31,737 bases of DNA from JBCDCP01 sp039181495 (lineage in GTDB: Bacteria; Pseudomonadota; Alphaproteobacteria; Rhizobiales; Tepidamorphaceae): contig JBCDCP010000013.1 in assembly GCA_039181495.1 (NCBI GenBank), positions 1 through 31,737 on the forward strand, given 5' to 3'. Shown here in pieces: positions 9,208-16,396 of the stretch. Each line of letters begins with the position of its first letter. The first letter of the stretch is position 1. The notes under the pieces are model-generated. The model was not told where the DNA came from. It searched no databases and worked only from the letters and a program-made list of their open reading frames with translations. The position numbers were made by a program, and so were the translations under genes.

Positions 9208-9243
9208 GAAGATGTGTCTAGTTTGTTCGACATTGTGGTGCTC

Positions 9244-9477
9244 ATGTCATTGGATGATGGCGACGATGAAGACGAAGGAGAGGGTTCCGAACCGGACGTG
9301 GTCGGAGCGGCTCCCTATGTTGAGGGCGATGAAGTCCTCTCTTACGTCGCTCCGATGCTTGCCGATCTGTCACGTCTCGCCGAATCGAAGGGATTTGGTC
9401 GCCTTGCCTATTTGCTCGACATTGCGCGGCTCGAAGCCGATTCCCTGAACAACCATTCTGAAACACCGGCTACCTAG
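9244..9477 (+). CDS. Small acidic hypothetical protein
   Basis: A 77-residue protein starting MSLDDGDDEDEGEG. It has a highly acidic N-terminal half and a C-terminal helical part containing YVAPMLADLSRLAESKGF and RLAYLLDIARLEA. The second half resembles short uncharacterised rhizobial proteins I recall with a similar LAYLLDxARLEA helix, but I cannot name a function. An upstream in-frame GTG at 9214 would add ten residues; neither start has a strong Shine-Dalgarno. The gene is convergent with dprA and overlaps its stop by four bases. It is the only plus-strand gene between topA and the LacI region. Confidence 0.62.
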   Translation: MSLDDGDDEDEGEGSEPDVVGAAPYVEGDEVLSYVAPMLADLSRLAESKGFGRLAYLLDIARLEADSLNNHSETPAT

Positions 9478-10610
9478 TCGTTGCGGGACAGCCGATTGCC
9501 AGGATGGCGCATGATGCGCCCGGCCAATTCCAATTCAAGGATTGCACCAGCGGTTTGACCTGCCGGCGCACGTGCTTCCCTGCACAGCGTGTCGAAGTCG
9601 ATTGGTGCTGCGGATAGAAGCCTAATGATCCGTGTGCCCAGTTCCGGATCTTCAGGTGCTTCCGGCATTGCTATCGCCACCTCATCCAGAGTGAGTTGCT
9701 GGCCAGGCTGCCGCTCCCATCGGTCGAGTTGCGGTTCTATCGCCTCAATGACCTGGCTTGCTGCGGTGACCAGTGTGGCTCCTTTGCGGATGAGCGCGTT
9801 GGTGCCATCGGCGCGCGGATCGAGAATTGATCCTGGCACGGCGAAGACATCGCGGTTCTGTTCTGCCGCGAGCCTGGCCGTGATCAGTGAGCCTGATCGC
9901 TTGGCGGCTTCGACAACGATGATGGCGTGGCAGCAACCTGAAATGATTCGATTGCGGCGCGGAAAATCCTGAGCGCGTGGCCCATGGCTGACGGGCATCT
10001 CCGATATGAGCAGCCCCGCTCCGATTATGTTGGCGGCAAGCGGCCGATTTTGCTGGGGATAGATATTGGCAAGTCCGCCGGCCAGAACCGCAATTGTTCC
10101 TCGGTCGAGTGATGCTTCATGCGCCGCTGCGTCGATCCCCCTTGCGAGTCCGGAAACCACGGTACATCCCGCTTCGGCAAGTTCGCTGGCAAACATCCGT
10201 GCGATCTTCAGTCCCGCCGCGGATGCATTGCGCGATCCGACAATGCCGATGCAGGGATGATGTGCGGCATCGTAATCGCCCATCACGGCGAGAAGAGGCG
10301 GGCTCGCGTCTGTCTGTGCGAGGAGAGGTGGATAGCCGGTTTCGCCCGGTGCAACCATTCGGGCGCCGAGTTTGGCCACTGCTTCCAGTTCGCGGTCCGC
10401 CTCTTCACGCGTCGCCACGGTGACCCGTCGTGGAAGACCGCCGCGGGCGGACAGTTCGGGCAGTGCATCCAGTGCCGATTGCGCCGAGCCGTATCGATTG
10501 AGCAGCAGACGGAACGTTACCGGCCCAACATTTTCGCTGCGCATGAGACGGAGCCAATCGCTGCGTTGGGTGGAGTCGAGGTGCGGTCTTGTCGCCGGAG
10601 CGCCACTCAT
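9474..10610 (-). CDS. dprA: DNA-processing protein DprA
   Basis: A 378-residue DprA/Smf protein. An N-terminal SAM-like helical part (about 15-70) precedes the Rossmann-like core with GIVGSRNASAAGLKIA, VVSGLARGIDAAAHEAS and SEMPVSHGPRAQDFPRRNR, the diagnostic DprA motifs. A C-terminal winged-helix region (about 320-375) follows. DprA binds incoming single-stranded DNA and loads RecA in transformation; many non-competent bacteria also carry it. Its ATG overlaps the plsY stop (ATGA), so it is translationally coupled to plsY and lies at the end of the pyrB-pyrC-plsY-dprA run. Confidence 0.95.
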   Translation of the reverse strand: MSGAPATRPHLDSTQRSDWLRLMRSENVGPVTFRLLLNRYGSAQSALDALPELSARGGLPRRVTVATREEADRELEAVAKLGARMVAPGETGYPPLLAQTDASPPLLAVMGDYDAAHHPCIGIVGSRNASAAGLKIARMFASELAEAGCTVVSGLARGIDAAAHEASLDRGTIAVLAGGLANIYPQQNRPLAANIIGAGLLISEMPVSHGPRAQDFPRRNRIISGCCHAIIVVEAAKRSGSLITARLAAEQNRDVFAVPGSILDPRADGTNALIRKGATLVTAASQVIEAIEPQLDRWERQPGQQLTLDEVAIAMPEAPEDPELGTRIIRLLSAAPIDFDTLCREARAPAGQTAGAILELELAGRIMRHPGNRLSRND

Positions 10611-11254
10611 GATTCAGGCGCGCTGGTCGCGTCCGGGGCGCTCTTCTGGCCGATGCGGCTTTCTTCACCGCGCAACAGGCGGGCAATATTCTGTCGATGT
10701 GCAAACCACGACAGTGCCGTCATCGCTCCGGTCAACTCCATCAGGCGGAGGTCGAAAAACACGAAATACATAGCCGCCGGGACAGCCAGCGTGGCCAGCA
10801 AGGCGGCCAATGACGAATAGCGAAACAGAAAAGCGACGGTCAGCCAGATGGCTGCAAAGATCAGCGCGGCGGGCCAGAACAGACCCAGACAGACGCCGAG
10901 AAAGGTGGCAACGCCCTTGCCGCCTTTGAACTTGAGCCAAACCGGAAACAGGTGCCCCAGAAACGCGCCCAGGCCCGCAAGGCCAGCAATGTCCGGGCCG
11001 TAGAACCCGGCGAGCAGGACAGCCGCTGTCCCCTTGAGCGCGTCGAGCAGCAGTGTTGCCGCAGCGAGTTTCTTGTTGCCCGTGCGCAGCACATTTGTTG
11101 CGCCGATATTGCCCGAGCCGATTGCCCGAATGTCACCCATGCCGGCCATGCGCGTGAGCAACAGGCCGAAGGGGATAGAACCAAGCAGATATCCAAGAGC
11201 CAGTGCTGCGAGAAATGGCGGCCCGGCAAGCTGCCAGCTTATTGGGTCGGGCAT
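10607..11254 (-). CDS. plsY: Glycerol-3-phosphate acyltransferase PlsY
   Basis: A 215-residue integral membrane protein with several hydrophobic helices. It transfers the acyl group from acyl-phosphate to glycerol-3-phosphate, the first step of phospholipid synthesis in many bacteria. Diagnostic motifs are YLLGSIPFGLLLTR (near residue 22), IGSGNIGATNVLR (about 46-58) and the later GHLFPVWLKFKGGKGVAT, which match the conserved PlsY loops for substrate binding. The ATG at 11254 is 53 bases after the pyrC stop. The downstream dprA start overlaps its stop. An adjacent pyrC-plsY-dprA order is usual in alphaproteobacteria. Confidence 0.96.
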   Translation of the reverse strand: MPDPISWQLAGPPFLAALALGYLLGSIPFGLLLTRMAGMGDIRAIGSGNIGATNVLRTGNKKLAAATLLLDALKGTAAVLLAGFYGPDIAGLAGLGAFLGHLFPVWLKFKGGKGVATFLGVCLGLFWPAALIFAAIWLTVAFLFRYSSLAALLATLAVPAAMYFVFFDLRLMELTGAMTALSWFAHRQNIARLLRGEESRIGQKSAPDATSAPES

Positions 11255-11307
11255 GGGGTCATCGGGTTGTGCCGTCTTGCTTTATGGAGCCAATAGACTG
11301 GCCGGGA

Positions 11308-12645
11308 TCAGGCGCCAGCGTAAGCGTAGACCGGACGTCCGGCAACAAAGGTGCGCAGCACCCGGCCCGTCAACAGTGCGCCGTCAAACGGTGTGTTCTT
11401 GGACCGCGACGCTAGCTGCTCGGCTGCTACGACCCAGGGCATGTCTGGATCAAACAGCACCAGGTCTGCTGGTGCTCCGGGTGCCAGGCGGCCACCGGGC
11501 AGCCCCAGAAGCTCTGCCGGTCTCAGCGCGAGGGCGCGAAACAAAGCCGGCAGACCGATTCCATTGCCATGGTGAAGCCGGAGTGCGGCCGACAACATGG
11601 TTTCGAGCCCAATGGCGCCCGGTGCGGCCTCGGCAAAGGGTTGGCGTTTCTCATCGACGTCCTGCGGATTGTGTGCCGAAACGACAACATCGATGGTGCC
11701 GTCAGCGAGGGCTTCGATCAGTGCCAACCGATCGTCTTCGCCGCGGAGTGGCGGACGCATCTTCAGGAAGGTGCGATAGGCGCCGATATCGTGCTCATTG
11801 AGCGTGAGATGGTTGATCGAAACGCCGCAAGTCACCGGCAGGCCCGCAGACTTGGCCGCCCGGATGGCATCCAGACTCTGGGCGGATGAGATCTGGCAGA
11901 CGTGGTAACGCCCGCCCGTCAGCGCCACGAGCCGCAGATCGCGGTCTAGGATCACCGTCTCCGCCGCATCGGGGATGCCGGGCAGGCCCAGCCGCGTTGA
12001 TGTCTCGCTTTCGTGGACAACCCCGGTGCCGACGAGATCGGGATCCTCAACGTGATGCATGATCAGGACATCGAAATCGGTGGCGTAGGTGAGGGCACGG
12101 CGCATGAGCCGGGAATTGGTCACGCTGTGCGTGCCTTGCGAGAACGCCACCGCGCCGGCTTCCTGCAGAAGGCCCACTTCTGCCATTTCGGCGCCGTCCA
12201 ACCCTTTTGTCAGCGCGGCGATCGGTGCGACCTGAACAATTGCCGTGTCGCGGGCACGTCGCATCAGAAAATCGACCAGTGCTGCATCATCGATGACCGG
12301 GTCAGTGGCGGGCATACAGGCCATGGTGGTGACCCCGCCAGCCGCCGCTGCCTGACTGGCGCTGGCAAGTGTTTCGCGGTGTTCGTCGCCCGGCTCGCCG
12401 GTCTCGACCTGCATGTCGATTAATCCTGGCCCGAGAGCCGCACCGTCGGCTTCGATGACCTCGGTGTCGTCGGGCAGACCATTTTGCCCCGCAGATGGTC
12501 CAATCTCGGCAATCTGACCGTCAATAACCAGCAGATGACCATCGGCAATCTGGTCCTTGCTCGGGTCAACCAGACGTGCATTGAGGAACAGTGCCGGACG
12601 TTCAGCTTTGGGCTGCCGGGCTGCGGGTGGCGCAAACCAGGCCAT
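11308..12645 (-). CDS. pyrC: Dihydroorotase-like protein (PyrC', probably non-catalytic)
   Basis: A 445-residue amidohydrolase-fold protein clearly related to class I dihydroorotase (EPGDEHRETLASASQAAAAGG, PPLRGEDDRLALIEALADGTID, PGAIGLETM). The metal-binding HxH that follows GLID in active enzymes reads IDMQVE here (about residues 76-81). The TDHAPH-type loop with the catalytic Asp reads VSAHNPQD (about 322-329). Losing both points to a pseudo-dihydroorotase of the PyrC'/PyrX kind, which in Pseudomonas is needed for a stable aspartate transcarbamoylase complex. Its ATG overlaps the pyrB stop by one base (TAATG), consistent with coupled synthesis of a complex. A working dihydroorotase would have to be encoded elsewhere. 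Automatic annotation would call this PyrC; loss of activity is inferred. Confidence 0.9.
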   Translation of the reverse strand: MAWFAPPAARQPKAERPALFLNARLVDPSKDQIADGHLLVIDGQIAEIGPSAGQNGLPDDTEVIEADGAALGPGLIDMQVETGEPGDEHRETLASASQAAAAGGVTTMACMPATDPVIDDAALVDFLMRRARDTAIVQVAPIAALTKGLDGAEMAEVGLLQEAGAVAFSQGTHSVTNSRLMRRALTYATDFDVLIMHHVEDPDLVGTGVVHESETSTRLGLPGIPDAAETVILDRDLRLVALTGGRYHVCQISSAQSLDAIRAAKSAGLPVTCGVSINHLTLNEHDIGAYRTFLKMRPPLRGEDDRLALIEALADGTIDVVVSAHNPQDVDEKRQPFAEAAPGAIGLETMLSAALRLHHGNGIGLPALFRALALRPAELLGLPGGRLAPGAPADLVLFDPDMPWVVAAEQLASRSKNTPFDGALLTGRVLRTFVAGRPVYAYAGA

Positions 12646-13634
12646 TAGGCTGCTGCTCCGTTGCCGCTGCGCGGCGGCAGGTTGTTTGCGAGGATCTCCA
12701 GCACCGCCATGCGGACTGCAACCCCCATCTCGACCTGTTCGCGGATGACGCTTTGACCGGAATCGGCAACGGCGCTGTCGATCTCCACCCCACGGTTCAT
12801 AGGTCCTGGGTGCATCACAAGCGCGTCCGGCGCAGCCTTTTTCAGTCGCTCAGAGTCCAGCCCGTGATAGTGGAAGTACTCGCGCATGGACGGCACAAAT
12901 GCGCCAGTCATCCGTTCGCGCTGCAACCGGAGCATCATGACGACATCGGCGTTCGCGATGCCATCTTCAAACCGGCGAAACCGCGTCACACCGAGCTGTT
13001 CGACCGCGGGTGGCATCAAGGTTGAGGGGCCGACGACACGAACTGTTGCGCCCAAGGTCAGCAGCGTATGAATGTTGGAGCGTGCAACGCGGGAATGGGC
13101 GACATCGCCACAAACGGCGACCGTGAGCCCGGCAATACGTCCTTTTCGACGACGGATGGTCAGGGCATCGAGCAGCGCCTGCGTAGGGTGTTCGTGTGAG
13201 CCGTCCCCTGCATTGATAACCGCGCAGTTCTCGAGCTTGCGCGCCAGCAGTTCAACCGCGCCAGCAGCATGGTGCCGGACGACCAGGAGATCGGGACGCA
13301 TGGCGTTGAGGGTCACGGCGGTGTCGATCAGCGACTCGCCCTTCTTCACCGACGATGACGCGACTGACATATTCATGACATCGGCGCCCAGGCGCTTGCC
13401 GGCGATCTCGAACGAACTCTGGGTCCGCGTCGAAGCCTCGAAAAACATGTTCACGAGTGTCCGCCCGCGCAGCACTGTTTCCTTGCACGGTCCGGACGCG
13501 TTGCGTTCGGCCCAGTGGTCGGCGCGATCAAGTAGTGCGGTCAGGGCTGGAACGGTAAGGCCGGCAACACCCAGAAGATGGGTGTGTGGGTAGCGGAAGA
13601 CGTCCGCAGGTGTTTCCGGCTCAGGCGCGCTCAT
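12645..13634 (-). CDS. pyrB: Aspartate carbamoyltransferase catalytic subunit
   Basis: A 329-residue enzyme that joins carbamoyl phosphate and aspartate to make N-carbamoyl-aspartate, the first committed step of pyrimidine synthesis. The carbamoyl-phosphate loop FFEASTRTQSSFE is present (about 65-77), as are VRHHAAGA, INAGDGSHEHPTQALLDA and HPGPMNRGVEI, all matching the ATCase active site. The ATG at 13634 is preferred over the TTG one codon earlier. No pyrI regulatory subunit gene is present, and the coupled PyrC' downstream may be the structural partner. It is the first housekeeping gene left of the sulfonate island. Confidence 0.96.
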   Translation of the reverse strand: MSAPEPETPADVFRYPHTHLLGVAGLTVPALTALLDRADHWAERNASGPCKETVLRGRTLVNMFFEASTRTQSSFEIAGKRLGADVMNMSVASSSVKKGESLIDTAVTLNAMRPDLLVVRHHAAGAVELLARKLENCAVINAGDGSHEHPTQALLDALTIRRRKGRIAGLTVAVCGDVAHSRVARSNIHTLLTLGATVRVVGPSTLMPPAVEQLGVTRFRRFEDGIANADVVMMLRLQRERMTGAFVPSMREYFHYHGLDSERLKKAAPDALVMHPGPMNRGVEIDSAVADSGQSVIREQVEMGVAVRMAVLEILANNLPPRSGNGAAA

Positions 13635-13644
13635 CAAAATGATG

Positions 13645-13657
13645 GCTTAGGCCGGTT
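13645..13657 (+). repeat. 13-bp direct repeat, left copy
   Basis: GCTTAGGCCGGTT occurs here, between the lacI stop (13696) and the pyrB start (13634), and again, identical and in the same orientation, at 23901-23913 just past the ComC-like gene. Four bases beyond each copy, CTTG is also shared. The two copies bracket the regulator-transporter-catabolic cassette. It may be a recombination footprint or coincidence. Confidence 0.5.
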
Positions 13658-13695
13658 CACGCTTGGGCTCAAGGGCGGATTCAGGCTTTCCCCGG

Positions 13696-14742
13696 TCAGT
13701 CACTATCAATCGGGCACGGTCCAAGCGTATCGCGCAGGCAGAGTTCTGCCTCCAAACGCGTGCTTTCCAGGGGCCGCGACCCTTCCAGCATGTCGACAAG
13801 CATTTGTGCGGCGCCGCGGCCCATGGCCCGATGCGGAACATGGACCGTGGTCAAGGCCGGGCTCGCGACCTGGGCGAGTTCGATGTCGTCAAATCCGGTA
13901 ATCGAAACATCACCGGGGACGGCTAGGCCCATCTCGCTGGCCATGCGCAATGCCCCGACAGCAAGAACGTCGTTGCCGCACATCACGGCAGTCGGCCGCG
14001 GATCAGCGCTCATCAGAGCCTTGAAGCCCGTCGCACCGTTGTCGATGCCGTATGCTGTCTCGTGTATTGGCAAAGAAGCCGGATCGATGCCGTGCTCCTC
14101 AACTGCGGCGAGGAATCCCTCCAGCCTTTCCCGTGCGCGATCATTGCTGGCGGTGTCGGCCGTGATGATGCCGATCCGGGTGTGTCCGTTGTTCAAGACC
14201 TGATCAGTCAGCGCCTTCATTGCGGCATGATTGTCAAAGCCGATGGAAATGCGCGGAATCGAGCGATTGTATACCCAGGCGATGACATAGGGCACGCCAC
14301 GGCGGTCGAGAAAATCATAGATTCCTTGCGTGCGATCGTGGCCGATCAACAGGAGTGCATCGGCACCACGGGCGATCAGCGTTCTGATCTGCTCCTCCTC
14401 GACGTCTGGCCGGTAGGACGAACTGGCGACCAGCAGTGTCAGGCCGTGGAGCCCCAGCTCTTCCTGAAAGGCCTGCAGCCCGCGGGCGAAGATCGCGTTT
14501 TCCATCGTGGGAATGATGGCGCCGATTGTGTTGGTCCGCTTGGCCGCCAGTGCACGGGCACCGAAATTTGGCGCATAGCCAAGGTCGTGAACGACCGACA
14601 TGACGCGGTTCCGGGTTTCTTCCAGTACGCGGTCCGGCGAATTCAGGCAGCGTGAGACTGTGGCTGTCGAGACGCCTGCCTCGCGAGCCACATCCTCAAG
14701 TGTCGGCAGGGACGTATCCCAGTCGTCGGCGGTCTGGCGCAT
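13696..14742 (-). CDS. LacI-family transcriptional regulator of the sulfonate operon
   Basis: A 348-residue regulator. The N-terminal LacI helix-turn-helix TLEDVAREAGVSTATVSRCL lies at about residues 14-33, with the hinge region near 45-65 (LGYAPNFGARALAAKRTNTIG). A periplasmic-binding-protein-like sensor domain follows (ADALLLIGHDR, TAVMCGNDVLAVGALR, VSITGFDDIELAQVASPALTTV). It is divergent from the TRAP/hps/suy operon, and two LacI-type palindromes lie in the gap, so it is probably the repressor of that operon and possibly of itself. The inducer is unknown; DHPS or an early product is the natural guess. GGAGA lies 11 bases before the ATG. It reads toward pyrB on the same strand, with 61 bases between them. 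Confidence 0.92.
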   Translation of the reverse strand: MRQTADDWDTSLPTLEDVAREAGVSTATVSRCLNSPDRVLEETRNRVMSVVHDLGYAPNFGARALAAKRTNTIGAIIPTMENAIFARGLQAFQEELGLHGLTLLVASSSYRPDVEEEQIRTLIARGADALLLIGHDRTQGIYDFLDRRGVPYVIAWVYNRSIPRISIGFDNHAAMKALTDQVLNNGHTRIGIITADTASNDRARERLEGFLAAVEEHGIDPASLPIHETAYGIDNGATGFKALMSADPRPTAVMCGNDVLAVGALRMASEMGLAVPGDVSITGFDDIELAQVASPALTTVHVPHRAMGRGAAQMLVDMLEGSRPLESTRLEAELCLRDTLGPCPIDSD

Positions 14743-14848
14743 GCCGCACAGAATCTCCGGCCTTTGGCTTGAACCGGCTCCAAGGAAGCCGGGCGGGGGC
14801 CCAATCTAGGCCGAGTAGGCGGCAAAGTGAAGAATACCCAGATGTTGA

Positions 14849-14862
14849 TGTAAGCGCTTGCA
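14849..14862. promoter_or_regulatory. LacI-type operator, site 1
   Basis: TGTAAGCGCTTGCA is a 14-bp near-perfect palindrome with the central CG typical of LacI/GalR-family operators; one base pair breaks symmetry compared with site 2. Its centre lies 22 bp from the centre of site 2, about two helical turns, so two dimers would face the same side of the DNA. Confidence 0.8.
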
Positions 14863-14886
14863 TTGTGTGATGTAAGCGCTTACAGT
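14858..14886 (+). promoter_or_regulatory. Candidate promoter of the TRAP-hps-suy operon
   Basis: TTGCAT (14858-14863) and TACAGT (14881-14886) are 17 bases apart and could be weak -35 and -10 elements. Site 1 would then overlap the -35 and site 2 the -10, which suits repression by occlusion. The matches to consensus are modest (3 of 6 and 4 of 6), so this is a suggestion only. Confidence 0.3.
14871..14884. promoter_or_regulatory. LacI-type operator, site 2 (perfect palindrome)
   Basis: TGTAAGCGCTTACA is a perfect 14-bp palindrome of the LacI/GalR operator class. It lies 40 bases before the first gene of the operon (TTG at 14925) and 129 bases before the divergent lacI start. It is the better of the two sites and probably the main binding site of the neighbouring regulator. 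Confidence 0.85.
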
Positions 14887-14924
14887 CGCTGAAAATAAGC
14901 AGAACATACGGGGGAGGTGCGGCT

Positions 14925-15116
14925 TTGGCACTGATTATCGCGGCAGCGCTTTTCGCGCTTTTCACCATCAATGTGGGAATGGGGTCGTTTGCTGACTCCA
15001 GTTTCCTCGGAGACGTCGGCGAGATGCTGGTGCTGTTTGCCGCGTCCATCGCCTTCGTAGTGGCCATTCTCAACCGCGAGGCCGCTGCTGCTGCAAACCA
15101 CCAAGAAAACCAATGA
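14925..15116 (+). CDS. Small two-helix membrane protein leading the operon
   Basis: A 63-residue protein starting at TTG (MALIIAAALFALFTINVG), with GGGGGAGG ending seven bases upstream as a strong ribosome binding site. Two hydrophobic stretches (about residues 2-17 and 31-49) predict two membrane helices, joined by GMGSFADSSFLGDVGE; the C-terminus is short, polar and alanine-rich. The stop overlaps an ATG at 15113, and the TRAP binding protein follows. I do not recognise the family. Its position suggests an accessory to the transporter, or a leader gene tuning translation. The unusual start codon could make automatic gene finders miss it. Confidence 0.66.
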   Translation: MALIIAAALFALFTINVGMGSFADSSFLGDVGEMLVLFAASIAFVVAILNREAAAAANHQENQ

Positions 15117-15139
15117 AAAACGTCCACAGGGAGGACATC

Positions 15140-16285
15140 ATGGATAAGACGAAGACAGAGATCGTGTCCGCAGAACGACGCAATTTTCTGAAACTGACTG
15201 CCGGTGGCGGTTTCACTGCCGCCGTGGTCGCAGGAGCCGCTGGCGTATTGTGGTCGGATGAGGCTGTAGCCCAGACCGCGCAGGAAGAGCGTGAGCGCGA
15301 GAGCGCTGCCGAGCACACGATGACGCTTGCAACGGCCTATGTGCTGGGCGCGTCTCGCAGCTATCCGATCCTGCAGCTTGATCTTAAAGAGAACATTCAG
15401 AACGCCACCAACGGCAAGGTCTATGTGAAGCTGGCGCCTGGCGGACAACTTGGCGCCGGTGGCGCGCTGGCACAGGCCGTGCAGGGCGGTACAATCCAGT
15501 GCGCGCAGCACTCGCTGTCGAACTTCGCACCGTTCGCCTCCGCCGTTGACCTGATCAACATGCCGTATTTCTGCGGCTCCAACCAGCGCTTCACCAATCT
15601 GACGCAGTCCGACGCCTGGAAGGCCGAAGTTCATCCCAAGGTCGAGGCTTCTGGCTTCAAAGCACTGATGTATGTGGTGATCGACCCCCGCGTCGTTGCT
15701 GTGCGCAAGGGTGGCAACAAGGTGATCACGCCAGGTGATCTGGATGGCGTGAAGTTCCGCGTTCCTGGCTCCAAGATGCTGCAGCAATACTACAAGATGG
15801 TTGGCGCCAACCCCACGCCGGTGGCCTGGGGCGAAACACCGTCTGCAATCAAGCAGGGCGTTGCCGATGCGCTGGATCCAGCTGTGGGTGCACTGTTCGT
15901 CTTCGGCTTCAAGGACATTCTCAGCCACGTGACCTTCACCCAGGCCGTTCCCGACAGCCAAGTGTATTCGATCAACCTCGAGTGGTTTAACGCGCTGTCT
16001 TCTGACGTGCAGGAAGGCATTGAGTTTGCTGGTGAAATCACGACGCAGCAGAACCTTGCAAAGGTGCCGGCTGCACGTGGTTATGCCATGGCAGAACTGG
16101 CCAAGGCCGGCGTTGAGTTCCATTCGCTGTCAACCGACCAACTGGCTGAATGGCAGGATGCCGGCGGTTTCCAGCGTTCGGAGTGGGACGAGTTCAAAGT
16201 TGAACTTGCAGGCTCCATGGACACCTTTGCCAAGCTCGAGGAAGCGGCCGGCACCATGGGCCGGTATTACGTCCACGACGCCTGA
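15140..16285 (+). CDS. TRAP transporter substrate-binding protein (DctP family), DHPS-type
   Basis: A 381-residue periplasmic binding protein. The N-terminus carries a twin-arginine (Tat) signal: ERRNFLK, then a hydrophobic stretch, with probable cleavage after DEAVA near residue 37. The mature part has DctP-family features: GGQLGAGGALAQAVQGG, and GVKFRVPGSKMLQQYYKMVG with the conserved Arg that usually binds the substrate's acidic group. It would capture a small anion, here probably DHPS, for the TRAP permease. The ATG at 15140 has AGGGAGG five bases upstream; an earlier ATG at 15113 overlaps the preceding stop but has a poorer site. It matches the role of one of the HpsKLM proteins of Cupriavidus pinatubonensis; I do not assign the letter. 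Confidence 0.92.
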   Translation: MDKTKTEIVSAERRNFLKLTAGGGFTAAVVAGAAGVLWSDEAVAQTAQEERERESAAEHTMTLATAYVLGASRSYPILQLDLKENIQNATNGKVYVKLAPGGQLGAGGALAQAVQGGTIQCAQHSLSNFAPFASAVDLINMPYFCGSNQRFTNLTQSDAWKAEVHPKVEASGFKALMYVVIDPRVVAVRKGGNKVITPGDLDGVKFRVPGSKMLQQYYKMVGANPTPVAWGETPSAIKQGVADALDPAVGALFVFGFKDILSHVTFTQAVPDSQVYSINLEWFNALSSDVQEGIEFAGEITTQQNLAKVPAARGYAMAELAKAGVEFHSLSTDQLAEWQDAGGFQRSEWDEFKVELAGSMDTFAKLEEAAGTMGRYYVHDA

Positions 16286-16298
16286 TCGACCATCACGG

Positions 16299-16323
16299 GG
16301 CCGGCGCTGAAAACGCGCCGGTC
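16299..16323 (+). terminator. Intercistronic hairpin after the binding-protein gene
   Basis: GGCCGGCGC (16299-16307), a 7-base loop, then GCGCCGGTC (16315-16323) form a 9-bp stem with one G-T pair, followed by TTCTTCATT. It lies 13 bases past the binding-protein stop and before the TRAP membrane genes. It is probably a partial terminator or 3' stabiliser that gives more binding protein than permease. Confidence 0.6.
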
Positions 16324-16396
16324 TTCTTCATTCAAGCCTGAACCTGCTCCGCAGAACCGGAGGCCGGCGCATTACGTTCGGCCGGAAGGGGGACGT

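Noticed and set aside
14696..16123. Minus-strand ORF of 475 codons spanning the start of lacI, the operator region and the TRAP binding protein
   Set aside because: It crosses a regulatory region and is antisense to a clear binding protein with a Tat signal; its translation has no family features.
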